Assembly: GCF_000429645.1 (NCBI RefSeq)
Contig: NZ_KE386933.1
Span: 310,001 to 374,000, forward strand
Direction of reading: 5' to 3'
DNA: 64,000 nucleotides
Origin: Niveispirillum irakense DSM 11586
Lineage (GTDB): Bacteria > Pseudomonadota > Alphaproteobacteria > Azospirillales > Azospirillaceae
In this document: positions 49,426 through 58,369 of the stretch, in pieces
Position numbering within the stretch: position 1 is the first letter of the stretch
How the letters are laid out: each line of letters begins with the position of its first letter
Translations under genes and position numbers: made by a program
Notes under the pieces: model-generated
What the model was told of the DNA's origin: nothing
Databases searched by the model: none
The model's input: the letters and a program-made list of their open reading frames with translations, nothing else

Positions 49426-50460
49426 ATGCCAGCCGCTTCCCCACCGCCCCCTGATAGCTGGGTCCGCCCCTGTCCGCCGGAACAGGGCGGGGGCCTGTGG
49501 GTGGAGCCAGGCGGCTTCCATGTCGATCCGATCCGCCCGGTTGCCCGCGCCGTCATCACCCATGGCCATTCCGACCATGCGCGGCCCGGCCATGCCCATG
49601 TGCTGGCGACGGCGCCGACGCTGGATATCATGCGGGCAAGGCTGGGGGAGGGGGCGGGCGGCAATCTGCAAACGCTGCCCTATCACCAGTCTTTGCGTAT
49701 TAATGATGTGACCGTCACCCTGGTCCCGGCAGGCCATGTGCTGGGCAGTGCCCAGGTGGTGCTGGAATTCCAGGGCAGCCGTGTCGTCGTCTCCGGCGAT
49801 TACAAGCGCCGCCACGACCCCACCTGCGCCCCATTTGAGCCGGTGGCCTGCGATGCCTTCATTACCGAGGCGACCTTTGGCCTGCCGGTTTTCCGTCACC
49901 CGCCAGCGGCGGCGGAGATTGCCCGGCTGCTGCATGCCGGGCAGGTCTTCCCCGAACGGTCGCTGGTGGTGGGCTGTTACGCGCTGGGCAAGTGCCAGCG
50001 GCTGATCGCCCATCTGCGGGAGGCGGGTTACGACAGGCCCCTCTATCTGCACGGCGCGCATCTGCCACTCTGCGAACTATACCAGCGCCATGGCGTCGAT
50101 CTGGGAGAATTGCGCCCCGCCACGGCGACCGCAAAGGAGGAGATGCGCGGTGCCATCGTCCTGGCCCCGCCGTCTGCCATGATGGATAAATGGGCCCGCC
50201 GCCTGCCCGATCCGTTGATTGCCTATGCGTCGGGCTGGATGCGGGTCCGGGCTCGTGCCCGGCAGCATGGGGTGGAATTGCCGCTGGTTGTCTCCGACCA
50301 TGCCGATTGGGATGAGCTGTGCCAGACCCTGCGCGACGTGGCGGCGCCAGAGGTCTGGGTGACCCATGGCGCGGAGGAGGCCTTGGTCCATTGGGCCAAC
50401 CAGAACGGTTTCCGCGCCCGGCCGCTGCATCTGGTTGGCTTTGGCGATGAGGAGACGTGA
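49426..50460 (+). CDS. Ligase-associated DNA exonuclease (metallo-beta-lactamase/beta-CASP fold)
   Basis: A 344-residue protein with the metallo-beta-lactamase metal motif ITHGHSDHARPGH near residue 47 and AGHVLGSAQVVLEF. VSGDYKRRHDPTCAPF and the beta-CASP-like part (VVGCYALGKCQRLIAHL; VSDHADWDELC) follow. This is the exonuclease of the bacterial Lhr-MPE-Exo-Ligase repair cluster; relatives act as Mn-dependent DNA nucleases. It ends three bases before the ligase start, so the two are co-transcribed. ATG 49426 is preferred over ATG 49420 because AAGGA sits seven bases before it. Confidence 0.9.
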   Translation: MPAASPPPPDSWVRPCPPEQGGGLWVEPGGFHVDPIRPVARAVITHGHSDHARPGHAHVLATAPTLDIMRARLGEGAGGNLQTLPYHQSLRINDVTVTLVPAGHVLGSAQVVLEFQGSRVVVSGDYKRRHDPTCAPFEPVACDAFITEATFGLPVFRHPPAAAEIARLLHAGQVFPERSLVVGCYALGKCQRLIAHLREAGYDRPLYLHGAHLPLCELYQRHGVDLGELRPATATAKEEMRGAIVLAPPSAMMDKWARRLPDPLIAYASGWMRVRARARQHGVELPLVVSDHADWDELCQTLRDVAAPEVWVTHGAEEALVHWANQNGFRARPLHLVGFGDEET

Positions 50461-50463
50461 GCC

Positions 50464-52086
50464 ATGGAACGGTTCGCCGCCCTGATCGACGCGCTGGCCT
50501 ATCAACCGTCCCGCAATGGCAAGATCCGCCTGCTGGTGGATTATTTCGCCCAGACGCCTGATCCCGACCGGGGCTATGGGCTGGCGGCGCTGACCGGCGG
50601 CCTGTCCTTTGCCGCTGCCAAACCGGCTTTGGTGCGGGAACTGGTGGCGTCGCGCACCGACCCTACCCTGTTCGCCCTGTCCTATGATTTTGTTGGCGAT
50701 CTGGCGGAAACCGTGGCCCTGATCTGGCCGCCGCGACCGGGCAGCAACCAGCCGTCGCCAGCGCTGGCGGAGATCGTCGCGGCGCTGACGGCAGCCAAGC
50801 GGACGGAAGTGCCCGGGCTGATCGAAGGCTGGCTGGATGCGCTGGACGCCACCGGCCGCTGGGCCTTGCTGAAGCTGATCACCGGAGGGCTGCGCATTGG
50901 CGTGTCGGCCCGGCTGGCCAAGACGGCTTTGGCCGAGTATGGCGCCGCCCGTGACGTGAGTGTGGATGTCGATGCGATTGAGGAAATCTGGCACGGGCTG
51001 AGCCCGCCCTATCAGCCTTTGTTCGATTGGCTGTCCGGCAGCGGTTCCCGGCCGGATGTGGCCGGCACCGGTGGCTTCCGCCCCATGATGCTGTCGCATC
51101 CGCTGGAAGAGGGCGATCTGGAGACGTTGCTGGCGGCTGATTTCCGGGCTGAATGGAAATGGGATGGTATCCGCGTGCAACTGGTGGCACGGGGGAGTGC
51201 GGACGATGCCCGCCTCTATAGCCGCACCGGCGACCAGATTGCCCCCACCTTCCCCGATGTGGCGGCGCATATGGGTTTCACCGCTGTGCTGGACGGGGAA
51301 TTGCTGGTGGCCCGCGATGGCCGCATCGCCCCCTTCAACGATCTTCAGCAACGGCTGAACCGCAAGCGGGTGACGCCGGCCATGCTGCGGGATTATCCGG
51401 CCTGGGTGCGGCTTTACGATATGCTTTTTGAGGGTGAGGAAGACCTGCGCGGCCTGCCCTTCGATGAACGCCGCACCCGGCTGGAGGCCTGGTTCGCCCG
51501 CACCTGTCCCACCGGCATGGACCTGTCCCCCCTGCTGGATTTCAACAGTTGGGAAGAACTGGCCACCCTGCGCCTGAATGCCCGCGACACGAATGTGGAA
51601 GATGGCGCTATTGAAGGCGTGATGCTGAAGCGGCGCGACAGCACTTATGTCGCCGGTCGTCCCAAGGGCCCCTGGTTCAAATGGAAGCGCGGGCCGCTGG
51701 TGGCGGATTGCGTGCTGATGTATGCCCAACGTGGCCACGGCAAACGCTCCAGCTTCTACAGCGATTATACATTCGGCGCCTGGCGGGGCCCACCGGGGGA
51801 GGGTGGCGAGCTGGTGCCCGTCGGCAAGGCCTATTTCGGCTTCACCGATGAGGAGTTGGGCCAGATCGACCGCTGGGTGCGCAACCACACCACCAACCGT
51901 TTCGGCCCAGTGCGGGAAGTGTCCCACGGGCTGGTGTTCGAGGTGGCGTTTGACAGTGTGCATGCCTCCAGCCGGCACAAGAGCGGCATCGCCATGCGCT
52001 TCCCGCGGATCAGCCGCATCCGTTGGGACAAACCGGCGGCAGAGGCAGATCGGCTGGAGACATTGGAGCGGATGGTGGTATCATGA
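50464..52086 (+). CDS. ATP-dependent DNA ligase (exonuclease-associated type)
   Basis: A 540-residue ligase. An N-terminal DNA-binding domain (LIDALAYQPSRNGKIRLLVD) is followed by the nucleotidyltransferase domain with motif I EWKWDGIRVQL (catalytic Lys near residue 234), motif IIIa (WVRLYDMLFEGEEDLR), motif IV (EGVMLKRRDSTYVAGR) and motif V (WFKWKRGPL). An OB domain (LVPVGKAYFGFTDEEL) follows. It seals nicks using ATP and is accessory to the NAD-dependent LigA. It is paired with the exonuclease gene; the phosphoesterase and Lhr helicase found in the full cluster are not next to it here. Confidence 0.95.
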   Translation: MERFAALIDALAYQPSRNGKIRLLVDYFAQTPDPDRGYGLAALTGGLSFAAAKPALVRELVASRTDPTLFALSYDFVGDLAETVALIWPPRPGSNQPSPALAEIVAALTAAKRTEVPGLIEGWLDALDATGRWALLKLITGGLRIGVSARLAKTALAEYGAARDVSVDVDAIEEIWHGLSPPYQPLFDWLSGSGSRPDVAGTGGFRPMMLSHPLEEGDLETLLAADFRAEWKWDGIRVQLVARGSADDARLYSRTGDQIAPTFPDVAAHMGFTAVLDGELLVARDGRIAPFNDLQQRLNRKRVTPAMLRDYPAWVRLYDMLFEGEEDLRGLPFDERRTRLEAWFARTCPTGMDLSPLLDFNSWEELATLRLNARDTNVEDGAIEGVMLKRRDSTYVAGRPKGPWFKWKRGPLVADCVLMYAQRGHGKRSSFYSDYTFGAWRGPPGEGGELVPVGKAYFGFTDEELGQIDRWVRNHTTNRFGPVREVSHGLVFEVAFDSVHASSRHKSGIAMRFPRISRIRWDKPAAEADRLETLERMVVS

Positions 52087-52117
52087 GGGACATATTTCAA
52101 AGATCGAGTGACCGCCC

Positions 52118-52426
52118 ATGAAGCCCGCAGCCTCCCGCGTGCTGATCTATCCTGCCCGCAAGGCCGAATCCCCTGGCATGGCCTACGCCATCGCCGCCTT
52201 GCAGGAGATGGAGCCCGCGACCAAGCAGTGGCGCGGGATCGGATGGGGGCGCCTTTGGGGTGTTCTGGCGGCAGGAGTTGGCTTTTTCACCATCCCGGCC
52301 ATTTTCGCCGTGCTCTATTACGGCGTCTATCCGCTGGAGCGGAAGCAGAACCCGCCCATCATGATCCTGACCCCCGATCAGATCGCGTCGCAGGAGACGC
52401 CAGCGGCGCCCACGCCGACACCCTGA
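52118..52426 (+). CDS. Small single-pass membrane protein
   Basis: A 102-residue protein with a cytosolic N-terminal region (MAYAIAALQEMEPATKQWRG), one transmembrane helix (WGVLAAGVGFFTIPAIFAVL), and a short Pro/Thr-rich tail. No known family is recognised. It begins 31 bases after the ligase gene and is followed by a strong bidirectional terminator, so it may be the last gene of the exonuclease-ligase transcript. Confidence 0.6.
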   Translation: MKPAASRVLIYPARKAESPGMAYAIAALQEMEPATKQWRGIGWGRLWGVLAAGVGFFTIPAIFAVLYYGVYPLERKQNPPIMILTPDQIASQETPAAPTPTP

Positions 52427-52450
52427 GCGGCAGGTAACCAGATGTACGAC

Positions 52451-52481
52451 AAAATGCCCGGAACATCGCTCCGGGCATTTT
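52451..52481. terminator. Bidirectional intrinsic terminator
   Basis: A 12-bp perfect stem (AAAATGCCCGGA / TCCGGGCATTTT) with a 7-base loop and T-rich tails on both strands, between convergent genes ending at 52426 and 52517. Confidence 0.88.
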
Positions 52482-52516
52482 GGTTTTGATATACCTTTAC
52501 CCGGCATTGGCGGGTG

Positions 52517-53596
52517 TCAGGCGGGGATGGCTCCCAGTTCCGCGACCTTTGCCGCCACATTGCGGGTGCGGATGCGGTTCAGGGCAATGATGAAGAAGCC
52601 CAGCATCGGCAGGGTGATCATACCGGCGACGAGCCGAACGATGTCGCCCTTGGTGATGCCCAGCATCAGCAGGTTGGTCAGCAGCCCGGCAAAGAGTGGC
52701 ACGAACCAGAACCACCACATCAGGCGACGGATTTTGTTCTGCCGCACCAGTTCCGCCTGATAGGTCTCCCGCGCTGCGGGCAAGCTGGCATTGCTGGGAA
52801 TGGCTTTCGTCCAGCCCCGCAGGGCGAGATAGGCCAGGATTACGACATAGCCCGTCACGAAGCTGACGCCGACCGGCAGGATCGGCGGCTTGAACCGGAT
52901 GAGGAAATAGCCGGACCCGATGATAATGATGGTGAGCGCCCCCATCTCCACCCAGTTACGGATTTCCACACCCCGCGTGAAGGCCTGGTAATCGCTGATC
53001 AGGCTGTCCAGCGTGGTGGCCGGTGGCGGCCGGATGTCGCCATCCTTGCCCTCCACCGTGCCGATGATGCACAGCACCGGCAGGGCGAGAATGCCCAGGA
53101 CATAGATGGAGGGGGAGAGCGTCCATCCCGGCCCGATCATGCCGGCGGATTGCAGGCCGCTGATCGCCAGTTGCGACAGGACCACGATGATTGCGGCGGT
53201 TACGGCGTCTAGGATGCCGCGCCGGGCCGGGGTTTCCGGCTGGCGATAGATCGACCGCAGGATCAGCCCCGCCAAGGCCAGCAAGGCGGGCAGCCCGGCG
53301 CGCAGCGCATTGGCGACGGGTGCATCTGCCCTGTCGGGTTCAAACCCGCCCAGGCAAGCAAAGAGGCTGAAGATCTGCAGCCCGACGATGGGGATGCTGG
53401 AGGTCCGGCGGGCCCGGCTGGTGACGACGTAAGGCACGACCCTTATTCCTTCCGAAGCATATTGCAGGGGGGAACGGTACCTTTCCCACAGGTCCCCCAG
53501 CACAGCCTCGCGCGCGGCTGGCGGGATAAGCAGGCGCAGGCACCGGTCGAGCAGCTTCGGTGGCGCGGCTTCTACATCTCGGTAATCGGCTGCCAT
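52517..53596 (-). CDS. Multi-pass membrane protein paired with a PadR regulator
   Basis: A 359-residue protein. The N-terminal soluble segment (LLDRCLRLLIPPAAREAVLG, DLWERYRSPL) resembles the 'permease prefix' found in proteins encoded beside PadR regulators. About eight transmembrane helices follow (ALLALAGLILRSIY; AAIIVVLSQLAISG; MGALTIIIIGSGYFLI; FVPLFAGLLTNLLMLGI). No transport or enzymatic motif is seen. The start overlaps the end of the PadR gene by 25 bases (ATG 53596, with GGGGGC upstream) or by 40 bases with the alternative ATG 53611. Confidence 0.75.
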   Translation of the reverse strand: MAADYRDVEAAPPKLLDRCLRLLIPPAAREAVLGDLWERYRSPLQYASEGIRVVPYVVTSRARRTSSIPIVGLQIFSLFACLGGFEPDRADAPVANALRAGLPALLALAGLILRSIYRQPETPARRGILDAVTAAIIVVLSQLAISGLQSAGMIGPGWTLSPSIYVLGILALPVLCIIGTVEGKDGDIRPPPATTLDSLISDYQAFTRGVEIRNWVEMGALTIIIIGSGYFLIRFKPPILPVGVSFVTGYVVILAYLALRGWTKAIPSNASLPAARETYQAELVRQNKIRRLMWWFWFVPLFAGLLTNLLMLGITKGDIVRLVAGMITLPMLGFFIIALNRIRTRNVAAKVAELGAIPA

Positions 53597-53934
53597 ATCC
53601 CATGCCCCCATTGCTGTTCGATCGCATCGCAGATCCGTTTTGCGGTCAGGGCGGCTTCGTGCAGGGCTGCCTCTCCAGCCTTTTCCAGCCGGAAATGCCG
53701 CTTGGCGCGCCCCCCCCGTTCCGCTGTCGGACCTGACAGCCAGGACACCACAAGCCTCTTATCCTCCATCCGGTCGAGCGTGGAATAAACCGCCCCCAGG
53801 GCCACCTTGCGGGGTTGGGACAGTTCCTCCACCTTGGCGTGGATGGTGACGCCATAGGCGTTTTCGCCCAGCGACAGGATGGCGGTCAGCACGATCTGTT
53901 CGAACTGACCCAGGTTGGTCGATGCCGGCTTCAT
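53572..53934 (-). CDS. PadR family transcriptional regulator
   Basis: A 120-residue winged-helix protein: FEQIVLTAILSLGENAYGVT at the N-terminus, IHAKVEELSQPRKVALGAVY, STLDRMEDKRLVVSWLSG, and AKRHFRLEKAGEAALHEAA, all typical of short PadR proteins (PF03551). Such regulators repress their own operon and the adjacent membrane gene. The upstream DNA (53935-53965) contains TACAACGTA on the minus strand, a possible half of an operator, and a TTGACG -35-like element at 53970-53975. No Shine-Dalgarno precedes the ATG, so a leaderless or very short leader transcript is possible. Confidence 0.9.
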   Translation of the reverse strand: MKPASTNLGQFEQIVLTAILSLGENAYGVTIHAKVEELSQPRKVALGAVYSTLDRMEDKRLVVSWLSGPTAERGGRAKRHFRLEKAGEAALHEAALTAKRICDAIEQQWGHGIWQPITEM

Positions 53935-53997
53935 ATGTCATACGTTGTAGGAGAAATAACAGCGCGTCAAGCGGGTGATGGGACGCGGGTTGAGATT

Positions 53998-54981
53998 TTA
54001 CCGATTGTTCAATCCCAACGTCGGGCGCAGCCAGTGGATCAACACGTCCGGCCAATGGGTTAGCGGGTTGTCGGCGGGGATGCGGTCGCCATGGCCGAAG
54101 CCGTGGCCGCCCTTGGCATAGATATGCAGTTCCGCCGGGATGCCGGCCTGACGCAAGGCGGTATGGAACAGCAGGCTGTTTTCCACCGGCACTCCTTTAT
54201 CGTCGGCGGCATGCAGCAGGAAGGTCGGCGGGGTAGCCGCGGTGACGGCACGGTCAGGTGAATAGGCTGCGCGCTTATCTTCTCCCGCCGCTTCCCCCAG
54301 CAGATTGGTGCGGGACCCGGCATGGGTGGCCGGGCCCACCATGTCGATGACGGGATAGATCAAAGCCAGCGCGTCGGGCCGGGCTGACAGACGGTCGGCT
54401 TCGTCCACCGCTTCATAAACCTTGGTGTCCAGGCGGGTGCCCAGGCTGGCGGCCAGATGGCCCCCGGCGGAAAAGCCCATCATGGCGATCCGGTTGGGGT
54501 CGAGCTGCCAATCCGCCGCGCGATGGCGGATCAGGCGCAGGGCGCGCTGGGCATCCTGCAGGGGCACATCGGCCGCCTGTTCATGCCCCTCGCCGGGCAG
54601 GCGGTAATAGAGGATGAAGACGGTAAAGCCCGCTGCCAGCAATGGCGGGACCAGTTCCAGCCCCTCCTTGTCCACCACCACGCGCTGATAGGCGCCACCG
54701 GGCGTGATCAGCACGGCCGCGCCATTGGGCTGGGCTGGGCGGTGGATGGTCAGATAGGGGCGGGTGGTACCGGTCGTATAACGGTCGGGCTTGGCCGGAT
54801 CGGTGGAACGGTCGGTGACTTTCTGGTCGATCTTAAGCCCAGCGGAACCGGGGCCGATGCCGCCGGGCCAGATGTCCAGATGCTCGGTGGTGCTGGCGGG
54901 GGCGGCCTGTGCCGGTACCATCGCCATCAGGCCCGTTGCGGCCGTTGCAACCAGCCATCCCCGGCGCGACAGATCCACCAT
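53998..54981 (-). CDS. Exported alpha/beta hydrolase, acetyl-esterase (BD-FAE-like)
   Basis: A 327-residue protein with a twin-arginine-like signal (LSRRGWLVATAATGLMAMVP, cleavage after AQA, about residue 26). The mature enzyme has oxyanion motif LITPGGAYQRVV, nucleophile elbow MMGFSAGGHLAAS, acid loop FLLHAADDKGVPVENS and His in KGGHGFGHGD. This is close to acetylxylan-esterase / BD-FAE-like hydrolases acting on acylated sugars in the periplasm. It is transcribed alone; ATG 54981 is preceded by GGGGGAGG. Confidence 0.9.
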   Translation of the reverse strand: MVDLSRRGWLVATAATGLMAMVPAQAAPASTTEHLDIWPGGIGPGSAGLKIDQKVTDRSTDPAKPDRYTTGTTRPYLTIHRPAQPNGAAVLITPGGAYQRVVVDKEGLELVPPLLAAGFTVFILYYRLPGEGHEQAADVPLQDAQRALRLIRHRAADWQLDPNRIAMMGFSAGGHLAASLGTRLDTKVYEAVDEADRLSARPDALALIYPVIDMVGPATHAGSRTNLLGEAAGEDKRAAYSPDRAVTAATPPTFLLHAADDKGVPVENSLLFHTALRQAGIPAELHIYAKGGHGFGHGDRIPADNPLTHWPDVLIHWLRPTLGLNNR

Positions 54982-55063
54982 GACGCATCCTCCCCCGATC
55001 TTTTTGGAAACCGGTGGACAGGATTAGCCTGGATATTGGGGACAGGGAAGGGGGGCCGGCAGG

Positions 55064-55672
55064 TCAGCCGGCGGGCGGGTCGCCCTTTTCCTTCTTCGGG
55101 CGGGGCGGCTGGGTCAGGCTGGCAACGCGGGAGGCGTATTTCTCCGGCTCGCCCTTCACCAGCAGCGGCAATTCATCGCTCAGCGCGTCCAGCAATTTCG
55201 GCAGCCAGGCCTCGTCGGCCTTGGCGAAATTGCCCAGGACCCAGCCATGGACACGGTCCTTGTCGCCCGGATGGCCAATGCCGATCCGGATGCGCCAGTA
55301 ATCCTTGCCGATATGATCGTCGATGGAGCGCAGGCCATTATGCCCGCCATGGCCGCCGCCCTTTTTGACCCGGATCTTGGCCGGGGCGACATCCAGCTCG
55401 TCATGGAAGACCAGCGTGTCGTCAGGCGTCAGCTTATAAAAACGCATCGCCTCTCCGACCGACTGGCCGGACAGGTTCATGAAAGTCTGGGGTTTCAGGA
55501 CAAAGCATTTCTCGCCGTCCACGACCCCTTCGGCGACCAGCCCCTGGAAGCGTTTCTTCCAGGGGCCGAAGCCGTAGCGGCGATGGATATCATCCACCGC
55601 CATGAACCCGACATTGTGCCGGTGCCGTTCATATTCCGGGCCAGGGTTGCCCAGTCCGACCAGCAGACGCAT
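55064..55672 (-). CDS. pth: Peptidyl-tRNA hydrolase
   Basis: A 202-residue enzyme: [20 protein letters not shown] at the start (catalytic His in RHNVGF, about residue 20), [37 protein letters not shown], and the [12 protein letters not shown] loop. It releases peptides from prematurely dropped peptidyl-tRNA. It follows rplY by 24 bases in the common order rplY-pth. A C-terminal basic extension ([14 protein letters not shown]) goes beyond the core. Confidence 0.97.
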   Translation of the reverse strand: MRLLVGLGNPGPEYERHRHNVGFMAVDDIHRRYGFGPWKKRFQGLVAEGVVDGEKCFVLKPQTFMNLSGQSVGEAMRFYKLTPDDTLVFHDELDVAPAKIRVKKGGGHGGHNGLRSIDDHIGKDYWRIRIGIGHPGDKDRVHGWVLGNFAKADEAWLPKLLDALSDELPLLVKGEPEKYASRVASLTQPPRPKKEKGDPPAG

Positions 55673-55696
55673 TGCCGGGTTCGCCTACTATACTGC

Positions 55697-56296
55697 TTAG
55701 GCGGCCGTATCGGCGGCGGCTTCAACGCCGGCCGACGGGGTCGCGATGGTGACGACGGTGAAGTCGCGATCATCGATCGTCGGGCGCACGCCTTCCGGCA
55801 GCTTCACGGCGGAGATGTGGATGGACGCACCGACATCAGCACCGGCCAGATCGATGACGATCTTTTCCGGGATGTTGTTGGCGCGGGCATAGACCTCGAT
55901 ATCGTGGCGGACGACGTTCAGCACGCCACCGCGCTTCAGGCCCGGGCAGGTATCGGCATTGGCGAATTCCACCGGCACCTTGATGGAGATTTCGGTGGTG
56001 TCGCTGACGCGCAGGAAGTCGGCATGCAGCGGACGGTCATAGACCGGGTCCAGCTGAACGTCGCGGGCCAGAACGCGGTGCTTCGTGCCATCCAGTTCGA
56101 TGTCGAACAGGTGGGTGAAGAAGCCCGGGCGGTGCAGCTCACGGGTGAACTTCGTGCTGTCGAGCGAAATCATCAGCGGCGCTTCCTTGTTGCCGTAGAT
56201 GACTGCCGGGATGCGGCCTTCACGACGCGTAGCGCGGGCGGTCCCCTTTCCGGCCCGGTCGCGAGCCGTGGCGGCGAGCGCGATAATCTTGGTCAT
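55697..56296 (-). CDS. rplY: 50S ribosomal protein L25/general stress protein Ctc
   Basis: A 199-residue protein of the long CTC type. The N-terminal L25 domain (ATARDRAGKGTARATRREGR, IPAVIYGNKEAPLMISLDS) binds 5S rRNA, and the C-terminal TL5-like domain (VPVEFANADTCPGLKRGGVL ... DIEVYARANNIPEKIVIDLA) is beta-rich. The ATG at 56296 follows CAGGAGAGTACC. It is co-transcribed with pth. Confidence 0.96.
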   Translation of the reverse strand: MTKIIALAATARDRAGKGTARATRREGRIPAVIYGNKEAPLMISLDSTKFTRELHRPGFFTHLFDIELDGTKHRVLARDVQLDPVYDRPLHADFLRVSDTTEISIKVPVEFANADTCPGLKRGGVLNVVRHDIEVYARANNIPEKIVIDLAGADVGASIHISAVKLPEGVRPTIDDRDFTVVTIATPSAGVEAAADTAA

Positions 56297-56415
56297 GGTA
56301 CTCTCCTGAGATGCAAAAAAGACCCTGTCCCGTGGAAAATCCTCCACGGGTCCGGGTCCGGTAGTGGCGCCAGCCTCCAGGGGTGCTGTACGCCGTGAAA
56401 AATGTAGGTGGGCGT

Positions 56416-57867
56416 TTAGGCGAATTGGCGCGGAAAGTCAATGGAAGGCAGGCTTTCCGCCCCCGCATTGCCGGCATTCCCGCCTTCCAGGGCCGCCACG
56501 AAATCCTCCCGCCAGCGGGTGATGTCATAGCGGCGGAGTTGGGCGATCATGGTGGCGTGGCGCTCCAGCCGTTCCTCCAGCCCCATATGCAGGGCACGTT
56601 GCAGGTTTTCCGCCACTTCTGCCGTGTCATAGGGGTTCACGATCAGTGCGCCATCCATTTCCCGCGCGGCCCCGGCAAAGCGGGACAGGACCAGAACGCC
56701 GGGATCCTCCGGGTTCTGGCAGGCGACATATTCCTTGGCCACCAGGTTCATGCCGTCGCGCAGCGGTGTCACCAGACCGACCCGGGCATGGCGGTAGAAG
56801 CCTGCCAGGGTGCGGCGGCCGAAACTCTTGTTCAGATAGCGAATCGGCACCCAGTCGAATTCGGCATAATGGCCGTTGATATGGCCGGCCATCGTCTCCA
56901 GCTCCCGCCGGATCTGCTGATATTCGGTTACATCGGACCGGGAGGGCGGGGCGATCTGGAGGAAGCTGACCCGGCTCTGATTCTGGGGGTACCGTTCCAG
57001 CAATTCCTGGAAGGCGTTGAAGCGCTGGGGCAGGCCCTTGGAATAATCCAGCCGGTCCACGCCGATGATCAGCGACCGGCCGACCAGACTGTCGCGCAGG
57101 CGTCTTGTATGCGAAGAGCGGGCGGCCTGCCGCGCCAGGGTTTCCAGATGCGCGGTATCAATGGAGATGGGAAAGACCCGCCCGGTCACCACCCGTTCCG
57201 GCGTGACGATGCGCAGGGAAACGCCATCTTCCATCACCTCCACCGCGCCGGCGCCGGTATTGGTGACGCATTGGGCAAAACAGTTCAGATCATCGGCGGT
57301 GTGGAAGCCGACCAGATCATAGGCACAGAGCGCGCGGACCAGTTCGGCATGGGCGGGCAGGGCCTGCCACATTTCCGAAGACGGCCAGGGCGTGTGCAGG
57401 AAAAAGCCGATGCGCTGCCGACAGCCCCGCTGGCGCAATTCCGATCCCAGCGGGATCAGATGGTAATCATGCACCCAGACCAGATCCTTGTCCCGCAGCA
57501 TCGGGGACAGCCGGTCAGCGAACAGGGCATTGACGCGGCGATAGCCTTCATAGGTAGCGTTATCGAAGTTGGCGAGATCAAGCCGATAATGCAGAAGCGG
57601 CCAGAGCGTCGCATTGGCGTAGCCGTTGTAATATTCCTCAAGATCGCGCCGCTTCAACGGCATGGTGGCATAAGTGATCTGTTCGGATTCCGTTATGGTG
57701 GGGCCGGGATCGGTCTGCTCCTCTTCAATCATCTCCCCGTTCCAGCCGAACCAGATGCCCCCTTGCCGGCGCAAAGCCTCAAGGATCGCCACAGCCAGGC
57801 CCCCAGCCTGGCTCTTGCCTTCGGTAACGGGGGCAACACGATTTGAGATGATAACAAGCCTGTCCAC
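56416..57867 (-). CDS. otsA: Alpha,alpha-trehalose-phosphate synthase (UDP-forming)
   Basis: A 483-residue GT20 enzyme: [20 protein letters not shown] with LAVAIL for the N-terminal loop, [47 protein letters not shown] and [15 protein letters not shown]. It makes trehalose 6-phosphate from UDP-glucose and glucose 6-phosphate for osmoprotection. OtsB is not in the window. GTG at 57867 is preferred as start because AGGAGG lies eight bases upstream; ATG 57891 is in frame but lacks such a site, and the longer frame to 58164 has no family match. Confidence 0.93.
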   Translation of the reverse strand: MDRLVIISNRVAPVTEGKSQAGGLAVAILEALRRQGGIWFGWNGEMIEEEQTDPGPTITESEQITYATMPLKRRDLEEYYNGYANATLWPLLHYRLDLANFDNATYEGYRRVNALFADRLSPMLRDKDLVWVHDYHLIPLGSELRQRGCRQRIGFFLHTPWPSSEMWQALPAHAELVRALCAYDLVGFHTADDLNCFAQCVTNTGAGAVEVMEDGVSLRIVTPERVVTGRVFPISIDTAHLETLARQAARSSHTRRLRDSLVGRSLIIGVDRLDYSKGLPQRFNAFQELLERYPQNQSRVSFLQIAPPSRSDVTEYQQIRRELETMAGHINGHYAEFDWVPIRYLNKSFGRRTLAGFYRHARVGLVTPLRDGMNLVAKEYVACQNPEDPGVLVLSRFAGAAREMDGALIVNPYDTAEVAENLQRALHMGLEERLERHATMIAQLRRYDITRWREDFVAALEGGNAGNAGAESLPSIDFPRQFA

Positions 57868-58138
57868 GTCCGGTCCTCCTGAACTCCCCATCGCGTCCGG
57901 CCGGGGAATAATCGGGATGGACGCCAAAGTCCGGCCGGAGGGCGCCACTCCGCACAGGGTAACACCAGACAACGGATTTCGGCCCCCTTTGCGGGCAAAA
58001 ACTTTGCAGGTGCGGAAAATACCTGTGGCGGAATGGCCGATGTTCGCTGCGTCGCAGCAGGGGTCCGACCTGGGGTGGCGGGGTAAGTTGTTGAGCAACG
58101 TCAGAACACGCGCGCATGCCGGGTTTGTTATTTTGCAC

Positions 58139-58167
58139 TTGCACAATGGGGGCGCTGCGGTCATAGT
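58139..58167 (+). promoter_or_regulatory. Candidate promoter of the small RNA
   Basis: TTGCAC at 58139-58144 (a second TTGCAC six bases upstream) and CATAGT at 58162-58167 with a 17-base spacer. No coding gene follows on the plus strand before the strong terminator at 58235-58262. Confidence 0.45.
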
Positions 58168-58173
58168 CTGTCT

Positions 58174-58262
58174 TGCGACACGGCCCTATGCCCTCTGTCG
58201 TAACGCACTTCTTGGGCGTTTCCTCCCTAAACTCAGGCCGTGGCATTGCCACGGCCTTTTTT
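58174..58262 (+). ncRNA. Candidate trans-acting small RNA with anti-Shine-Dalgarno segment
   Basis: An ~89-nt unit in the 501-base gap between the divergent otsA start and the redoxin stop, with no protein frame. Predicted parts: hairpin 1 (CGACA / TGTCG, 58176-58200), hairpin 2 (AACGC / GCGTT, 58202-58220), an unpaired C/U-rich stretch TCCTCCC (58221-58227) complementary to Shine-Dalgarno sites, then a strong terminator. This architecture is typical of alphaproteobacterial sRNAs with CCUCC-type seeds. The start is inferred from the promoter pattern. Confidence 0.45.
58235..58262 (+). terminator. Strong intrinsic terminator of the candidate small RNA
   Basis: A 10-bp stem (AGGCCGTGGC / GCCACGGCCT) with a 3-base loop directly followed by six T. 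It has no upstream plus-strand gene, which argues for an unannotated transcript. Confidence 0.85.
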
Positions 58263-58318
58263 CTTGCCGTGCCGCCGGATAGGTTTTGCGTAGTGAAATT
58301 ACCGGATCAGGGCATGAA

Positions 58319-58346
58319 AAAGCCCCTAGCCGTGACCAGGGGCTTT
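58319..58346 (-). terminator. Intrinsic terminator of the redoxin gene
   Basis: A 9-bp stem (AAAGCCCCT / AGGGGCTTT); on the minus strand it ends in TTTTTCATG, 24 bases past the redoxin stop. Confidence 0.85.
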
Positions 58347-58369
58347 GCGGGAAAAACCAGACCGACCAA

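Noticed and set aside
57892..58164. N-terminal extension of OtsA to 58164
   Set aside because: The extra residues do not match the GT20 family, and a good Shine-Dalgarno precedes GTG 57867.
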